From Corythucha ciliata (Eukaryota; Arthropoda; Insecta; Hemiptera; Tingidae): a stretch of 64,000 bases of DNA. Made by a program: the position numbers and the translations under genes. Below are positions 1-10,105 of the stretch, one piece after another. The notes beneath the pieces were generated by a model that saw nothing but the letters and a program-made list of their open reading frames with translations, did no database searches and was not told where the DNA came from. The stretch covers positions 9,486,001-9,550,000 of the forward strand of contig CM075941.1 of assembly GCA_038030265.1 (NCBI GenBank). The letters are read 5' to 3'. Numbering within the stretch: the first letter of the stretch is position 1; each line of letters begins with the position of its first letter.

Positions 1-905
1 TGAAGCCCTATTCTACATATAATTAAAATTAGAAAAAATTACTAATGCGGTGCCAAAATGTAAAAGAACCCGCCAATTTGCGGCTAATATAGAGAAAATC
101 AGTAATTATTGTGGCTAGAATAAAGAGAAAAGTTAATTTTCAGCCTAAATTGAAATAAAAAGTGCTAATTCACTGTCAAAAATGTAAGAATTGCCGATTT
201 GAAGTAAAAATATGGGAAAACGCCAATTCGTGGGTAAAATGAACAACATTCGCTAATACACGGGCTAGAAATAGCTACTGCACTGCTAAAAGTACGAAAA
301 AGCGCTAATTTTGCGGCTAAAATTGAGACAAATTTAAATTTGCGTCAAAAATTGGAAATACGTTAATTCGCGGCTTACTCGGGAGACTTTGAGGCTAAAA
401 TTGAGAAAAAGCGCTAATTTATGGCTATGAGTGAAAAACTCGCAAATTCGCGGCTATAAAACTGAGACGAAATCGCTATTCCGCAGTGTATGGTTACGGT
501 GAACCAAAAATTGCTAATTTGTGGTAAACATTTCGAGAATTTTACGGCTAATATTGAGTAATTTTCAGCTCATACTGAGTAAACCGCTAGAAAAAATCGC
601 TAATTTGCAGTTAAAATTGTGGAAAACGCCAACTCGAGGAAAGTTAAAGAAACATCGCTGATTCACAGGATACCAAATCTACTTTGCTGCTAAAGTTGGG
701 GAAAAGCGCATATTTATGTCTTTATGGGGTCTTTATGTCTTGGGGGGGGGGGGTGTGAGGGATTACCCCGCTAATCAGTTGCTAAAATGACAAAAAGCAC
801 TCATTCGTTGCTAAAATGGAGAAATTCGCAGTTTAAACTTGGCATAAGCGCTGTTTAGCGGATAGACTATGGAAATAGCGGTAATTTGCCTACAATATAT
901 GGAAA
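1..905 (-). repeat. satA block: degenerate ~30-bp repeats, copy 1
   Basis: This block is a run of imperfect units of about 28-32 bp resembling AAAATTGAGAAAAACGC followed by TAATTCGCGGC. It is not a simple tandem array. Read in reverse complement it is colinear with 8395-9840 and 41820-43490, sharing landmarks such as a C-run next to a GATTAGCGG unit, then an AGCAGCAAAGTA unit, then a CCTCGAG unit. It is therefore a copy of a dispersed element with internal repeats. A run of 12 G lies at 742-753. The left boundary is outside the window. No coding sequence was seen. Confidence 0.75.
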
Positions 906-1028
906 AGGCCATGGCTAAAATTAGGAAAAGGCCTTAGAGGTTACCAATAGAGGTTTTATCCATAGTTAGAGACTTTTAGGGGCCTCTTGAAGATTTCCGC
1001 CCCGGGCCCCGATATAGGTCCACCAGTG

Positions 1029-1381
1029 ACCTCACCTCCTTTTTAGCTCACGATCCACCAGTGCTCGCCGGTTCTGTACTAAATACTTCGTGACAACTTG
1101 CCTACTTTTCTTTGCGCATCGCGGCGCGGCGCCATTTCGCGCTGCTACATTTTGTCAACTTGTCTATTGAAGGACCTGATATTTTTTAATTATTTATTTT
1201 TCGTGTATTTCGCACTATCTGCCGTCGAAATCGAATTTTAGAAAAGTATTTTAAATTGTATTTGTACTTTATTCAAAGTACAATTCAAAAAGTATTTGTA
1301 TTTCAGTATTTAAAATACATTTTTAAAGTATTTTGGGCTTTGTATTTAAAATACATTTTCAAAGTATTTTGCCCACCCCTG
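1029..1381 (-). mobile_element. hAT-type element end, TIR CAGGGGTGGGC
   Basis: The right edge is ...TTTGCCCACCCCTG, the reverse complement of the CAGGGGTGGGCAAAATAC terminus also found at 56590 and 61397. Positions 1066-1381 match the reverse complement of 56590-56901. The match continues across the place where a 1.3-kb element interrupts the other copy. Positions 1029-1062 match the reverse complement of about 60540-60580, so this copy looks internally deleted relative to the 4.8-kb element. The 8 bp following the end are ACTGCAGT; a partner duplication was not found. The terminal 120 bp consist of TATTTAAAATACA-type inverted repeats. A 69-residue ORF here is the translation of those repeats and not a gene. 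Confidence 0.7.
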
Positions 1382-1789
1382 ACTGCAGTTGGGGCTCCTG
1401 GCCCGGGGTTGACACTGGGCCCCCTCGAGGGGAGTGGGGAAGCTCACTTTCTTTCCCGTATTTAGGGTTGCCAAGTGTCAGAGGGATGAAATGATGAAAT
1501 TGGGACAACTCACTCCTTCCAAAGTCGTTGTGAGGGGGGGGGGGTGACCAGTCTCATGTACAAACGAACAATTATTAGGAGGTCTGTTCAAGCAAGGTGT
1601 TCGTAGCACATCAGTTGCCAAGAGACTGACCAATAAAATTTAAGTTGACAACATACATAATATAATGTTATTGGCTGGGTCCCGCCAATATCATCACATC
1701 GCCATGTCGTTGATTCATGTCCCGAATTTCAAGAGGTTGAGCGATGAAAGAAAATCGCCCAGGCAGACCCTCATCTAGCGGAATGAGAC
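1382..1789. other. no gene seen; G-run
   Basis: There is no credible coding sequence. A G11 run lies at 1534-1544, next to a GC-rich stretch (1395-1445) of the sort seen near other DNA-transposon ends in this window. Confidence 0.4.
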
Positions 1790-1859
1790 CAGTGGCGTAG
1801 GTAGGAATATGTCCTAGGGGGGGGGGGATCAGATTGAAATCTCTTTAGAGGGAGGGCAG
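1790..1859 (+). mobile_element. left end of satA-bearing hAT-like element, split by Gypsy G1
   Basis: The sequence begins CAGTGGCGTAGGTAGG, followed by a G-run and ATCAGATTGAAATCTC. The same start, including the G-run and the following motif, occurs at 41632, where it continues without interruption. Here the homology breaks at 1859 and resumes at 8218, on the other side of the G1 retrotransposon. CAGTGGCG is a typical hAT-superfamily terminus. The matching right end with the 8-bp duplication AATGAGAC was not found. Confidence 0.65.
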
Positions 1860-1909
1860 TGTTGTATTTTCTATGAAGTAACGAAATCAATTAAAAAAGA
1901 AGGGATACA
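1860..1909 (-). repeat. G1 3' LTR, internally deleted
   Basis: It shares TGTTGTATTTT, GAAGTAACGAAATC and GGGATACA with the LTR at 8098-8217 but lacks about 65 bp in the middle. The exact edges are ambiguous by 2-3 bp. Confidence 0.7.
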
Positions 1910-1942
1910 ATAATCTCCCCATTACTCCTTCTCAACGATTTT

Positions 1943-2810
1943 CTATAAAATGTAGTCGCTAAGGTAGCTAGGTTGCCGTCTGATTCGATTAGAACGGCGA
2001 GGTAATACTTCATAGTTTCGAGATTCGCCATAGTCGTCGTTTAAAATCGGGCTGTTATTTTGGAAGTTTTGATGGCTGAGGGTGGACTCATCGAAATTTA
2101 TGGGGAGTTCATAACACGCCGCGTTTTGAAATGTTTTTTTTTGATGAATGGAACATTCCAAACATTTCCCTATGATTTGTACTGTTCGCAGTTTCATTAG
2201 GCTTTTGTATACTTGTGTCGATAGCAATTGATTTATATGTCGCTTCACGACTATTCCCAAATTCAGTTTCACCAGGTAGTGACGGGTTCCAAGCTTTCGT
2301 ATAACTTCGCCGAATTTCCATGATTCCTGATTGTCTTTATAGATTCGAATTTGAGCTCCCTCCCCCCACTGACATGGTTCGATCACTTCCCGGACAAGAT
2401 TGTGGAACAGTCGCGTTCTGGGAACGATTTGGGAAAATAGCGTCTAATTCAATTCGTATTCTCCGTCCTAAGTACAGTTCTGAAGGTGATTTACCGCAAG
2501 CAAGAGGTGTCGCACGATGACGCAAAATAATTTGTTGAATTTTCTCCGTAAGCGGTCCCGGTTCGTTGGAAGATGCTTTCAGTCGGTGCTTGAAAGCTTG
2601 GAAAATTCTCTCTGCTAACCCATTTGTGGCAGGATGACCAGGAGCAATAAATTTCTGGAAAATACCTTTTTGAGTACAGTATGTCCGGAATTCTTCACAT
2701 GTGAAAACTGACGCGTTATCGGAGACAAGAGTGTTTGGGTAGCGGTGAAATGTGAAAATGTCGTTGAGTATGCGTATCAAAAACTTGCTAGTAGGTGTGT
2801 ACCGCCGCAT
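1943..2810 (-). pseudogene. G1 integrase, core and C-terminal region, frameshifted
   Basis: The 2337-2810 frame encodes the second half of a retroviral-type (rve) integrase core, with LVSDNASVFTCEEF (second catalytic Asp) and HPATNGLAERIFQAFK (catalytic Glu), then a conserved SPSELYLGRR segment. This resembles K02A2.6-type Gypsy integrases. The 1943-2386 frame, overlapping in another phase, carries the C-terminal domain and the basic tail RRSNRIRRQPSYLSDYIL. The break lies near 2340-2386. The zinc-binding N-terminus and first catalytic Asp are absent, because the upstream sequence is replaced by LTR-like DNA. The product would splice element cDNA into the genome but cannot be functional here. 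Confidence 0.85.
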
Positions 2811-3134
2811 GGGTCTGGGTTCAGGGAGTCGACAAAGAGGTACCTTTACCCCGTGATGTACATTTATTATTTACAGTCTGACTCACCTTTCCCCAGGCCC
2901 GACGGCCTGCGGTAGCGTGTACACGAGCTGTCGCGAGGCTTCGGCCCCCCTGCACGAATGTGCGTCCCTGACTCTAAGCTGTCCCCTCGTCTCTGTCCCC
3001 CCCCTGGGTTTTTATACTAAACCCCCGAGGACATGTTTGTAAAATCCTACGTGTTGTGGATAACAAGCAGTTTCCTCAAGGATTTGTTGACGCTATTGGG
3101 TCATTCTCTCCCGCTCGTCCCTGAGCTCGCCGGG
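2811..3134 (-). other. LTR- or promoter-like segment inserted in G1
   Basis: This ~320-bp GC-rich stretch lies between the RT C-terminus and the integrase core and is unrelated to Gypsy coding sequence. On the minus strand it has a TATA box (AGTATAAAAACCC, about 3022-3010). About 150 nt downstream is an AATAAA signal (2866-2861). That arrangement is expected of a solo LTR. Direct repeats at its ends were not identified, and several hundred codons of G1 are missing here, so deletion plus insertion is likely. Confidence 0.45.
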
Positions 3135-3595
3135 TTATAGTAATAGTAGAGAAATTTTGGATAAATCTGCAATAATAAGTGACCATACCGAGAAATCTTA
3201 TTCCATCTGTATTTGATGGCCGTGGCATTTCTGTAACCGCTCGAATTTTCTCTGGTGATTTCAATATCTTGTTCTGTTCAATGACGTGACCTAGATATTC
3301 AATTTTCGCTTGGAAAAAAGAACATTTTTTCCTGTTGACGTGTAAGTCGTATTGAGACAGTCGTTTGAGGCAGCATCGTTGGTTTTTGGCACATTCTTCG
3401 ACAGTTACACCCTGTACGATGATATCGTCAAAACAATTTTCCGTTTTTGGAACATCGTGCAAAATTTGTGACATCACTCTGTTGAATTCCGACGGGGCAA
3501 TTTTGATTCCGAAACTGAGCCTGTTCACACGGTACGTGCCTTTATGCGTAGTTATCGTCGGTATTTCACTACTTTCTTCGTCAACTGGAAGGTGT
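3076..3595 (-). pseudogene. G1 reverse transcriptase, C-terminal half
   Basis: The frame encodes the palm and thumb of a Gypsy RT. LSFGIKIAPSEFNRVM is the PFGLxxAPxxFQ region, FDDIIVQG is the catalytic YxDD region with Phe before the Asp pair, and FSFFQAKIEYLGHVI-like and FLGMVTYYCRFI motifs follow. It is open from 3595, exactly at the edge of the hAT-like insertion, and ends in unrelated sequence near 3135. The N-terminal half is at 6192-7170. The target duplication GAAGGTGT flanks the insertion, so the RT was continuous before that event. Confidence 0.85.
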
Positions 3596-6191
3596 CAGTC
3601 GCGGATCCAGAGTCGGCTTAAGGAGGGGGCCATGACCCCGTGAAACGCCGTAACTGATTGGCTAAAATATTCCTGGTCCCTAATTAAGTAAACTTAACCT
3701 ATGGGGGGAGGGGGGAAGGCACGACCGCTCATGTCCCGCCGCTGGAACTTCTGAGTTTTGGACTCGGCGAACCCAATAATCTGCGCGTTCAACCTCGCTC
3801 CCGCCTTATCTTTTGACCTCTTTGCGACACGTTTTCTGGGGGCAGTTGGGCATTGTCCAAGGGACTCATAAACCACGTCCGGTTCAAATAGAAACACATT
3901 AAAAACACAAACATTCAGCATAAACACCATCCCTGGGCAAAAATGATCACATTTTTTTTAATGGGCCAAACCGCGAATTTAGAGGTTTCTCGACACAGGG
4001 AGTCCGAAAATCGAGACGAATTTACAATCAGTTGGGCGGTTGAAGTGGTTCTCACTGTAATACCACCATTTTTGACCACTTATTGCTCACGTTTGCATAA
4101 GGTTGTGTACAGTACGTTGAACATGCTATCCGCACATCAACAGCTGCCTGAATTACAGTAGAGTTCCAAGCCTCGCTACACGGTAAAGCTTCAACCTTGG
4201 TAGGCGGGAATCCAGGGAGGGGCTCAGAGGGCTTGAGCCTCCTCCTTCAGTTCAGTGGGTAAGGGCGAGAAGGTCGTATTTGGGGGGGGGGGGGGAGAAT
4301 GGATCATTGATTGAGTCAATTAGTATTTTATGGCGCGAATAGCCTCTTATTTGGCAAATGCATCAGTATAGCCATTTTAATGGCGTGGAGGCTCAGTATT
4401 TGGTCATTTATTAAGCACGAAATGGTAAGTTTCGCCATTTCCAGGGCACGAATTGTCGGTTTAGCAATTTTTTGGGCGTAATTAGTCAATCAAGCAATTT
4501 ACAGCACAAGTTCAAGCATGAATCGTAAGTTCAACCATTTACAGCCGCATATTTCAACCAATTTTTGAGCGTGATAGCTCCGGTTTGGCAATTTTTACTG
4601 CTCAAACTGTCAGTATGTTCATTTCTAGCGGGCGAAAATAGTCAGTGTGATATTTTCAGGGTGCACAAATCCGTCTTTTTAGTCTAGAGTGCGAACTCTG
4701 TTTAGCGAGTATCAAGGGCCGAATCGTTAATATAACCATTTTGTGGACACAAACACTCAGTTTTGCCATTTCTATGGTACAAAATAGTCCGCCATACTAT
4801 TTTTAGGTTGCGAATGGTCAGTTCGCCATTTCCAAGGAGCAAATTGTCAGGTCATTTATATGTATGAGGAATGAATATTAGCCTCAGCTATATTTTCAGA
4901 GCAAAAATCATCATTTTTGGCATTTTAGGGTCCGAGTGGTAAGTTTTGCCATTTTTGAAGCGAGAATTGCCAGTTTGGCCATTTTGGCATGTTAAATAAT
5001 TTTCTACGCACGAATGTTCAGTTTTGCCATTTTAATGGCAGGAATCACCTGTTCAGGCATTTTAGGGCGCGAATTTGTGGCAAGTTAAGTCAGTTTGTTT
5101 AGAGCGCAAATCGCTAGTCAGCTTAAGCATTTTCAACGCCCAAATCGTCAGTTTTGCCATTTTTAGGGCGTAAATAGTCACGTCAAGCCAAGGGCGCGAA
5201 TGGTCAATTTGGCCGTTCTCTGCACGCGAATGGTCGATTTTGCACTTTTCAGGGCAGAAATCATCTATTAACGCATTTTCAAGGCGCGAAGCCAGTTTAA
5301 CCGTTTTATTTGGAACACGAATATGTTACGTCAAGCCAAATGGAGAATGGTCAGTATTGGCCATTTTTGGAGCACGAATTGTCAGTTTGGCCCATTTTCA
5401 GGGCTGCAAGGATCGTGAGGCTAGCCAATTTTAGATTGTTTGAAGTCCGTTTAGCTTTTTTTAAAGCGAGAATTTTTCCACACATTTAGTCAGCTCAGCC
5501 ATTTTCAAGGCGCTAACAGTTAGTTTTGCCACTTTGGGGTACTATTACCTTTAGTTAAGCCGTTTTCATGGTGGGCATAGCCATAGTTTAGCTATTTTTA
5601 GGCATTGAATTGCTGTCAAGCCATTTTTAATCGAGCGAAACAGACAATTTCCCAAGCAATGGAAATTGAGACAAATTGTCGAACGGAAGAATATCAATGA
5701 AAGAGTTCTCACAGTCACCCCACTTCCTGCACCCGGACTTTCCCGCGGACAGGCCTCAAGGCCAAGGAAGAATCTCGATGCTTGTGGACCTTTCAGGGCA
5801 GCTCAAGGGCCTAGGTACGAATGGTCTCGAAAAAATGCCGCATAAGGGATCCGAGGACGCTGTTTAAAACGCCGTGGCAACCACACCGCTGTTTTTGTTA
5901 CCAACCGCTCGTACTAGTGACCGTGGAGTCGATAAAACCGGCTGAAACCAACGACCACAACACATTCATTACTGGATCGTTAAAGGGGCTTTATTTCTCG
6001 GTTAAACATGGTTCGGGGACACATAAATCACGTATGCCTCAGACCCCAGCCTTAGACCCAAGAATTTGAGAAGGTGATAATTCCTCGTTAGTGTTTGGGA
6101 GGTGGTTTTGATGATGTTTTTGCGCAAGTGACCTCGCGATTCCAAGAGAGGGGCCATGGCCCCTGTGGCCCCTCCCTTGGATCCGCCACTG
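3596..6191. mobile_element. hAT-like non-autonomous element in G1 (2596 bp)
   Basis: Termini are CAGTCGCGGATCCAG on the left and GGATCCGCCACTG on the right, so the inverted repeats read CAGTSGCGGATCC. The 8-bp duplication GAAGGTGT lies at 3588-3595 and 6192-6199 and is perfect. An 8-bp duplication plus CAGTGGCG termini fits the hAT superfamily. No transposase is present. The interior holds a G14 run (4282-4295) and a satB repeat block (about 4310-5660). It sits inside the RT gene of G1 and must be younger than G1. Confidence 0.85.
4310..5660 (+). repeat. satB block: degenerate ~30-bp repeats
   Basis: Imperfect units of about 30 bp resemble CATTTTTAGGGCGCGAATCG followed by TCAGTTTTGC. They fill most of the hAT-like element at 3596-6191. 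The same unit occurs at 36420-36720, 59620-59930 and, inverted, 62320-63860. Short ORFs across it are not genes. Confidence 0.8.
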
Positions 6192-7170
6192 GAAGGTGTA
6201 AGTAAGCCTTGTAGAGGTCGAGCTTGCAAAAGTACTTGGAGTGACGTAAGCTATTCAGTACATCCTCTATTTTTCTGATAGGAAAATTTGCTGAAACAAG
6301 TCGCTCATTTACTCCACACTTATAATCGACACACAACCTCACGGTTCCGTCAGCTTTTGGAATTACCACTAACGGTGATCCCCAGTCGCTGGTGCAAACA
6401 GGAGTGATGATGCCCTCTTCCTCCAAGGTTTTCAATTCTTTCTCTACCTTTTCGCAGAGAGCAAAAGGTACGTCACGTTCTTTTGTAAATACCGGTTTTG
6501 CGCCGTTTCTGAGAGCCAATGATATTGTTACTTGTTTAGTGCACCCTATCATTTCTTCGAAAATTGATTTGAATTCTTTCAGAATTTCACTGATAGAAGA
6601 GGAAGAAGAATAAGGCGAGTCATTCGATATGTTTTTGTCGACATTATGTAGAGTCATTTCTCTGTCAATCTCTTTAAGCTCAATATCAAGTTCCCGAATC
6701 CAGGCACGTCCTAGAAGGGACTCATGGCCAGAAGGTACTATGTACAGTTCAGCTGCGTTAATTGTCCTGTTCTGGTATTCGACAGATACGTATACTTTCC
6801 CTTTGCATGGAACTATGTTATTTGAATAGGTGCGAAAACTAATACCAGTAGGTCGAATGGGCGACGCTAAGTTGAGTGAAAAAAAAATATCTTCTGGCAT
6901 TATGGAATATCTTGCCCCTGAGTCAACTTCCATTGTTTGTTTTTCACCATTAATTGAAACAGAGACCAAATACTTTTCAAAACTAGATTTTAGTTCAAAA
7001 AGATCGACAGTATGATTTAAACTGGAAATTGGGTCCACGTCTTCCACTTCCGAGGCAGTGGGCTGGAAGCCGTACGAGGAGACCAGCTTGCTATCAGCTA
7101 GATTTTTTTTTGTAGGGTTCTTATGCAAACTTTTGCCAGGTGACCTGTTTTTCCGCAAGAAGAACATTTT
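6192..7170 (-). pseudogene. G1 protease and RT N-terminal half
   Basis: Starting after the MITE at 7174-7540, the frame first gives a second CCHC zinc knuckle in a shifted phase (CSSCGKTGHLAKVC, about 7165-7124). Next comes an aspartic protease with VDSGARYSIM (catalytic D-S-G) and the HESLLGRAW flap region. RT motifs follow: TSDWGSPLVVIPKADG, VRLCVDYK and FCKLDLYKAYLHLPV. The frame stops at 6192, where the hAT-like element begins. The product would mature Gag-Pol and copy element RNA. At least one frameshift lies between the zinc knuckle and the protease. Confidence 0.85.
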
Positions 7171-7173
7171 AAT

Positions 7174-7540
7174 AGGTTCGTTCGTTTGTCGTCCGGAGCT
7201 GCTCTGGACTGCACGAACAGTCCGAAAAGCGTTCTTTTGTAATCCCGAACTACTCTGAAAGCGTTCGTTTGTCAAACCTCGGACTGTTCAGTGCAGCACT
7301 GTCTACACTGAAAAATTAGGAGGAGCTTTGCTGCTCGAAATGTTATAACCTGCTCTATAATTACCTTTTGTCAACATTTCTGACGGGGAAACGGGAATAA
7401 ATTATAAAGGTAACGATTTTGTTATAGTTAGGTTAGCCATTTTCACGAAAAACGTTCGTTTGCTTTTCAAAAATGACGTCAATCCCGGACTGCTCGAGCT
7501 ACACGTGCACCACTACACTGAACGACAAACGAACGAACCT
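7174..7540. mobile_element. MITE inside G1 gag (367 bp)
   Basis: The inverted termini are AGGTTCGTTCGTTTGTCG and CGACAAACGAACGAACCT. They are flanked by AAT on both sides (7171-7173 and 7541-7543), a 3-bp duplication. The TTCGTTTG motif recurs inside, giving internal stems. It separates the two zinc knuckles of the G1 Gag. No coding capacity. Confidence 0.75.
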
Positions 7541-7543
7541 AAT

Positions 7544-8055
7544 TTCTTCCGTTCGATGCGACATTCATTTGAGCGGTGATTTGGTCTGGCACAGTTAAAA
7601 CATTTTGTCTCTTCAATTGGATTGGCTTGAATTTTTCTTGTCGAAACTTTGTGGATTGAGGTTGAATCGTCATCGTAGGAAGTATAAGGAGTAACTTGTG
7701 GCATTGTTTTTTTCTGGGAGAGAGCATATTTGTGAATGCTGCGACAAGTTCAGTGTAATTTAGGTCTTTTATCGAGTTTTCGGGTCCCGAGAAAGCCGAC
7801 AAATTGTTGTAGGTGCTCGGAGCCGACGGACATTAACAATAATTAAGCTTTTTTGTATCGTCGGTGACGTTCTTCATCGTTAAACAATTTTGAAAACGTT
7901 CCTTGTAGCACGCGAAGATTTCTTTCTTCGGATCGGAGGTGTGCTGACGAACCGGGAGCTGCGACAGTAGTGAAGCGTTCGAAGAGTCTCTCTTGACTCT
8001 GAGTTATGACCTGTGCAAAAGAGTCCAGTAAGATCCTGAGAGAGTCAGCGTCCAT
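7544..8055 (-). pseudogene. G1 gag, frameshifted
   Basis: The putative start is the ATG at 8055 (MDADSLRILLDSFAQV), just downstream of the 5' LTR and primer binding site. The first frame runs to 7843. A second frame (7802-7539) carries AFSGPENSIKDLNYTELVAA, and a third (7704-7513) carries the zinc knuckle CFNCARPNHRSNEC (C-x2-C-x4-H-x4-C). The product would coat element RNA in virus-like particles. It is shorter than usual for Gypsy Gag, lacks most of the capsid region, has at least two frameshifts, and is cut by the MITE just after the knuckle. Confidence 0.7.
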
Positions 8056-8097
8056 GTCTGGTGGTCTGTGGTCACGGTGTTTAGCCCGTCGCCAAAC

Positions 8098-8217
8098 TGT
8101 TGTATTTTGTATGAAGTAACGAAATCTGGATCCTTGTTTATTGCTTTCTTGGGATACAGTAAAAAGTGATAATAATAAGATCACATGAGAATCAATTAAT
8201 AATGAAGGGATACAATT
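8098..8217 (-). repeat. G1 5' LTR (~117-120 bp)
   Basis: Read on the minus strand it runs from TGTATCCCTTC to CAAAATACAACA and contains AATAAAC, a plausible poly(A) signal. It is followed by TTTGGCGACGGGC as the primer binding site. About 118 bp is very short for an insect Gypsy LTR, but G2 and G3 have LTRs of similar length. Confidence 0.75.
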
Positions 8218-9840
8218 GGCAGGGGGTAAGTTCACCCTAAGCCTGTAAAAACAAGAACTATAATTTTACTTAGCCTTTTCCTTATTTTAGTCACGAATTA
8301 CCGCTATTTCAACTTTTCTAACCGCCAATTAGCGCTTATGACCAGTTTAAGCCGCGAATTTCTCAATTTAATGCATGAATGAGTGGTTTTTATCAAACTT
8401 TACCTGCTCTTCTCAATTTTGGCCGCGTGTATCGTTCTTCTTAATTTCAGCCGTGGATTAGCGGTTTTGATCCCTCCCCCCCCCCATAGCCATGAATTAG
8501 CGCATTATCTCAACTGTAGCAGCAAAGCAGAGTTTCTCTTAATGCTGTTTCTTAATTTTCCTCGAGTTTTGCCGTTTTCCTCAATTTTAGCAGCAAATTA
8601 GCGATTTTTTCAGTTTTTTAGCAGGGGTTTAGCACTTTTTTTAGTTTTTTAGCTAATAATTAGCGCTTTTCTTAAGTGTTTTCCACTATATTAGCCTCGA
8701 AATAGAGGGCTTTTCACAAATTAGTTGTTTTTTTTATGGTTCACCATTTTACCCGCGAATTAGCGGATTTTTCACCCATTGCCATAAATTGTCGCTTTTT
8801 CTCAATTTTGCCTCAGAAGTTGCCTTTAGAAAACTCAGAAATTGCCTTCAGAAGTCGGGAATGGCGTATAATTCGGTTTTGACTTGTAAATTAGCGTTTT
8901 GTGCAATTTCAACTGTAAATTGGCGGTTTTATTCCATTTCTCGCCGTGAATTAGCTCTTTTTCTCAATTTAGTCTCAAAATAATCTTTAAAATCTCTTAT
9001 TTTGGCCAGACTAATTATTTATTTTCGAAATATTACCCGCAAATTAGCGGTTTTTTCACATTTTAGCACCGTATTAGCAATTTTATGTTACTTTTATGTA
9101 TAGATTATTGCTTCTTCTTATAGTTCTAGCCCGTGAATCAGCGTTTTTTTTTACCTATAGCCGTGCATGAATTTCTAGTTTTTCTGAATTTTAGCCACAA
9201 AGTAGCCTTCAGAAGGCGCGTATTTAAATTAGAAATGTCAAATTGCTCCACAAATCCGTGAATTATTGATGTTCCTCAATTTTAGCAGCGTAGTAGCGTT
9301 TCCAACCAGTGCATTACCGAATTTTCTCAATTTTTGCCAAGAATTGGCGTTTTCCTCTAATTAAGCTGCGCAAATTAGCAATTTTTTCCATTTTTACATG
9401 GAATTATCACTTCTTTTCAATATGAACCGAAACTTAGGTTTTTCTAAATTGCAGCCGCGCTAGTTAGTGATTTTTTCTAGTTGATTTTCTTCAATTGTAT
9501 CCGCGCATGAACGTTTTTCCGCGACTTTATACCCGCAAATTGCAAATTAGCGATTTTTCGCAATTTCAGTATTAGCTATTTTTGCCAAATTTTTACCTGA
9601 AAGCGTCTTTTTTTGCTCAATATTATAGCGTGTTATCTCAATTTTAAACGCGGGGTTGGTCCAAAAACAACACTTTTGCGTTGATTTCCACAATTTATTC
9701 GTGAATCAGTGATTTTTTCTCAATTTTTGTCTGGAAGTTACATTGCGAGACCATGAATCAGCGCTTTTTCGCAGTTATAGTCACGAATATTAGCGTTTTT
9801 TTTTTCAATTTTTTGCCGATTAGCACTTTACTGGGATTAA
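8218..9840 (+). repeat. satA block, copy 2 (continuation of element begun at 1790)
   Basis: After the G1 target duplication the sequence resumes the satA-bearing element. Units resemble CAATTTTAGCCGCGAATTAG and CGTTTTTCTC. From 8395 to 9840 it is colinear with 41820-43490, including a C-rich spacer at about 8469-8484. No coding sequence. Confidence 0.8.
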
Positions 9841-10105
9841 GGACCTAACGAAACTGGGAACACGGTGTATTTTCTCTTTCTAGCCGTGAATTTTCCTCAA
9901 GATAGCGCGTTACAAACTGTGATATCAGCAAAGAGTGTGGGCTGAATATTCGATTGAGCCCCAGAGAGTGCTTTTCTGGTGGCTCATATACTCTCATATT
10001 TCTCAGCAAAAATGAAATGAAAAAAAAAAAAACAAGAATAGTGATCCACATGAGCATGACTAAGAAGTGAAGGAAAACGCTAAAATTAAGCTGGGGGGAC
10101 GTCAA
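9841..10105. other. spacer between inverted satA blocks
   Basis: This unique-looking stretch separates satA repeats in the plus orientation (left) from repeats in the minus orientation (right). An 86-residue minus-strand ORF begins here but has no recognisable domain, and I do not call it a gene. Confidence 0.35.

Larger units (their letters stand above)
1860..8217 (-). mobile_element. Gypsy LTR retrotransposon G1 (decayed, interrupted)
   Basis: This minus-strand LTR element has its 5' LTR at 8098-8217 and a shortened 3' LTR at 1860-1909. A polypurine tract abuts the 3' LTR, and a primer-binding-site-like TTTGGCGACGGGC abuts the 5' LTR. Order on the minus strand is gag (8055 to 7544), second zinc knuckle, protease and RT (7170 to 6192, then 3595 to about 3135), and integrase (2810 to 1943). 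RNase H and the integrase N-terminus are missing. GGCAG at 1855-1859 and at 8218-8222 is the probable 5-bp target duplication. Comparison with the uninterrupted copy at 41632 supports insertion at this point. A hAT-like element (3596-6191) and a MITE (7174-7540) later inserted into G1. Confidence 0.85.
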
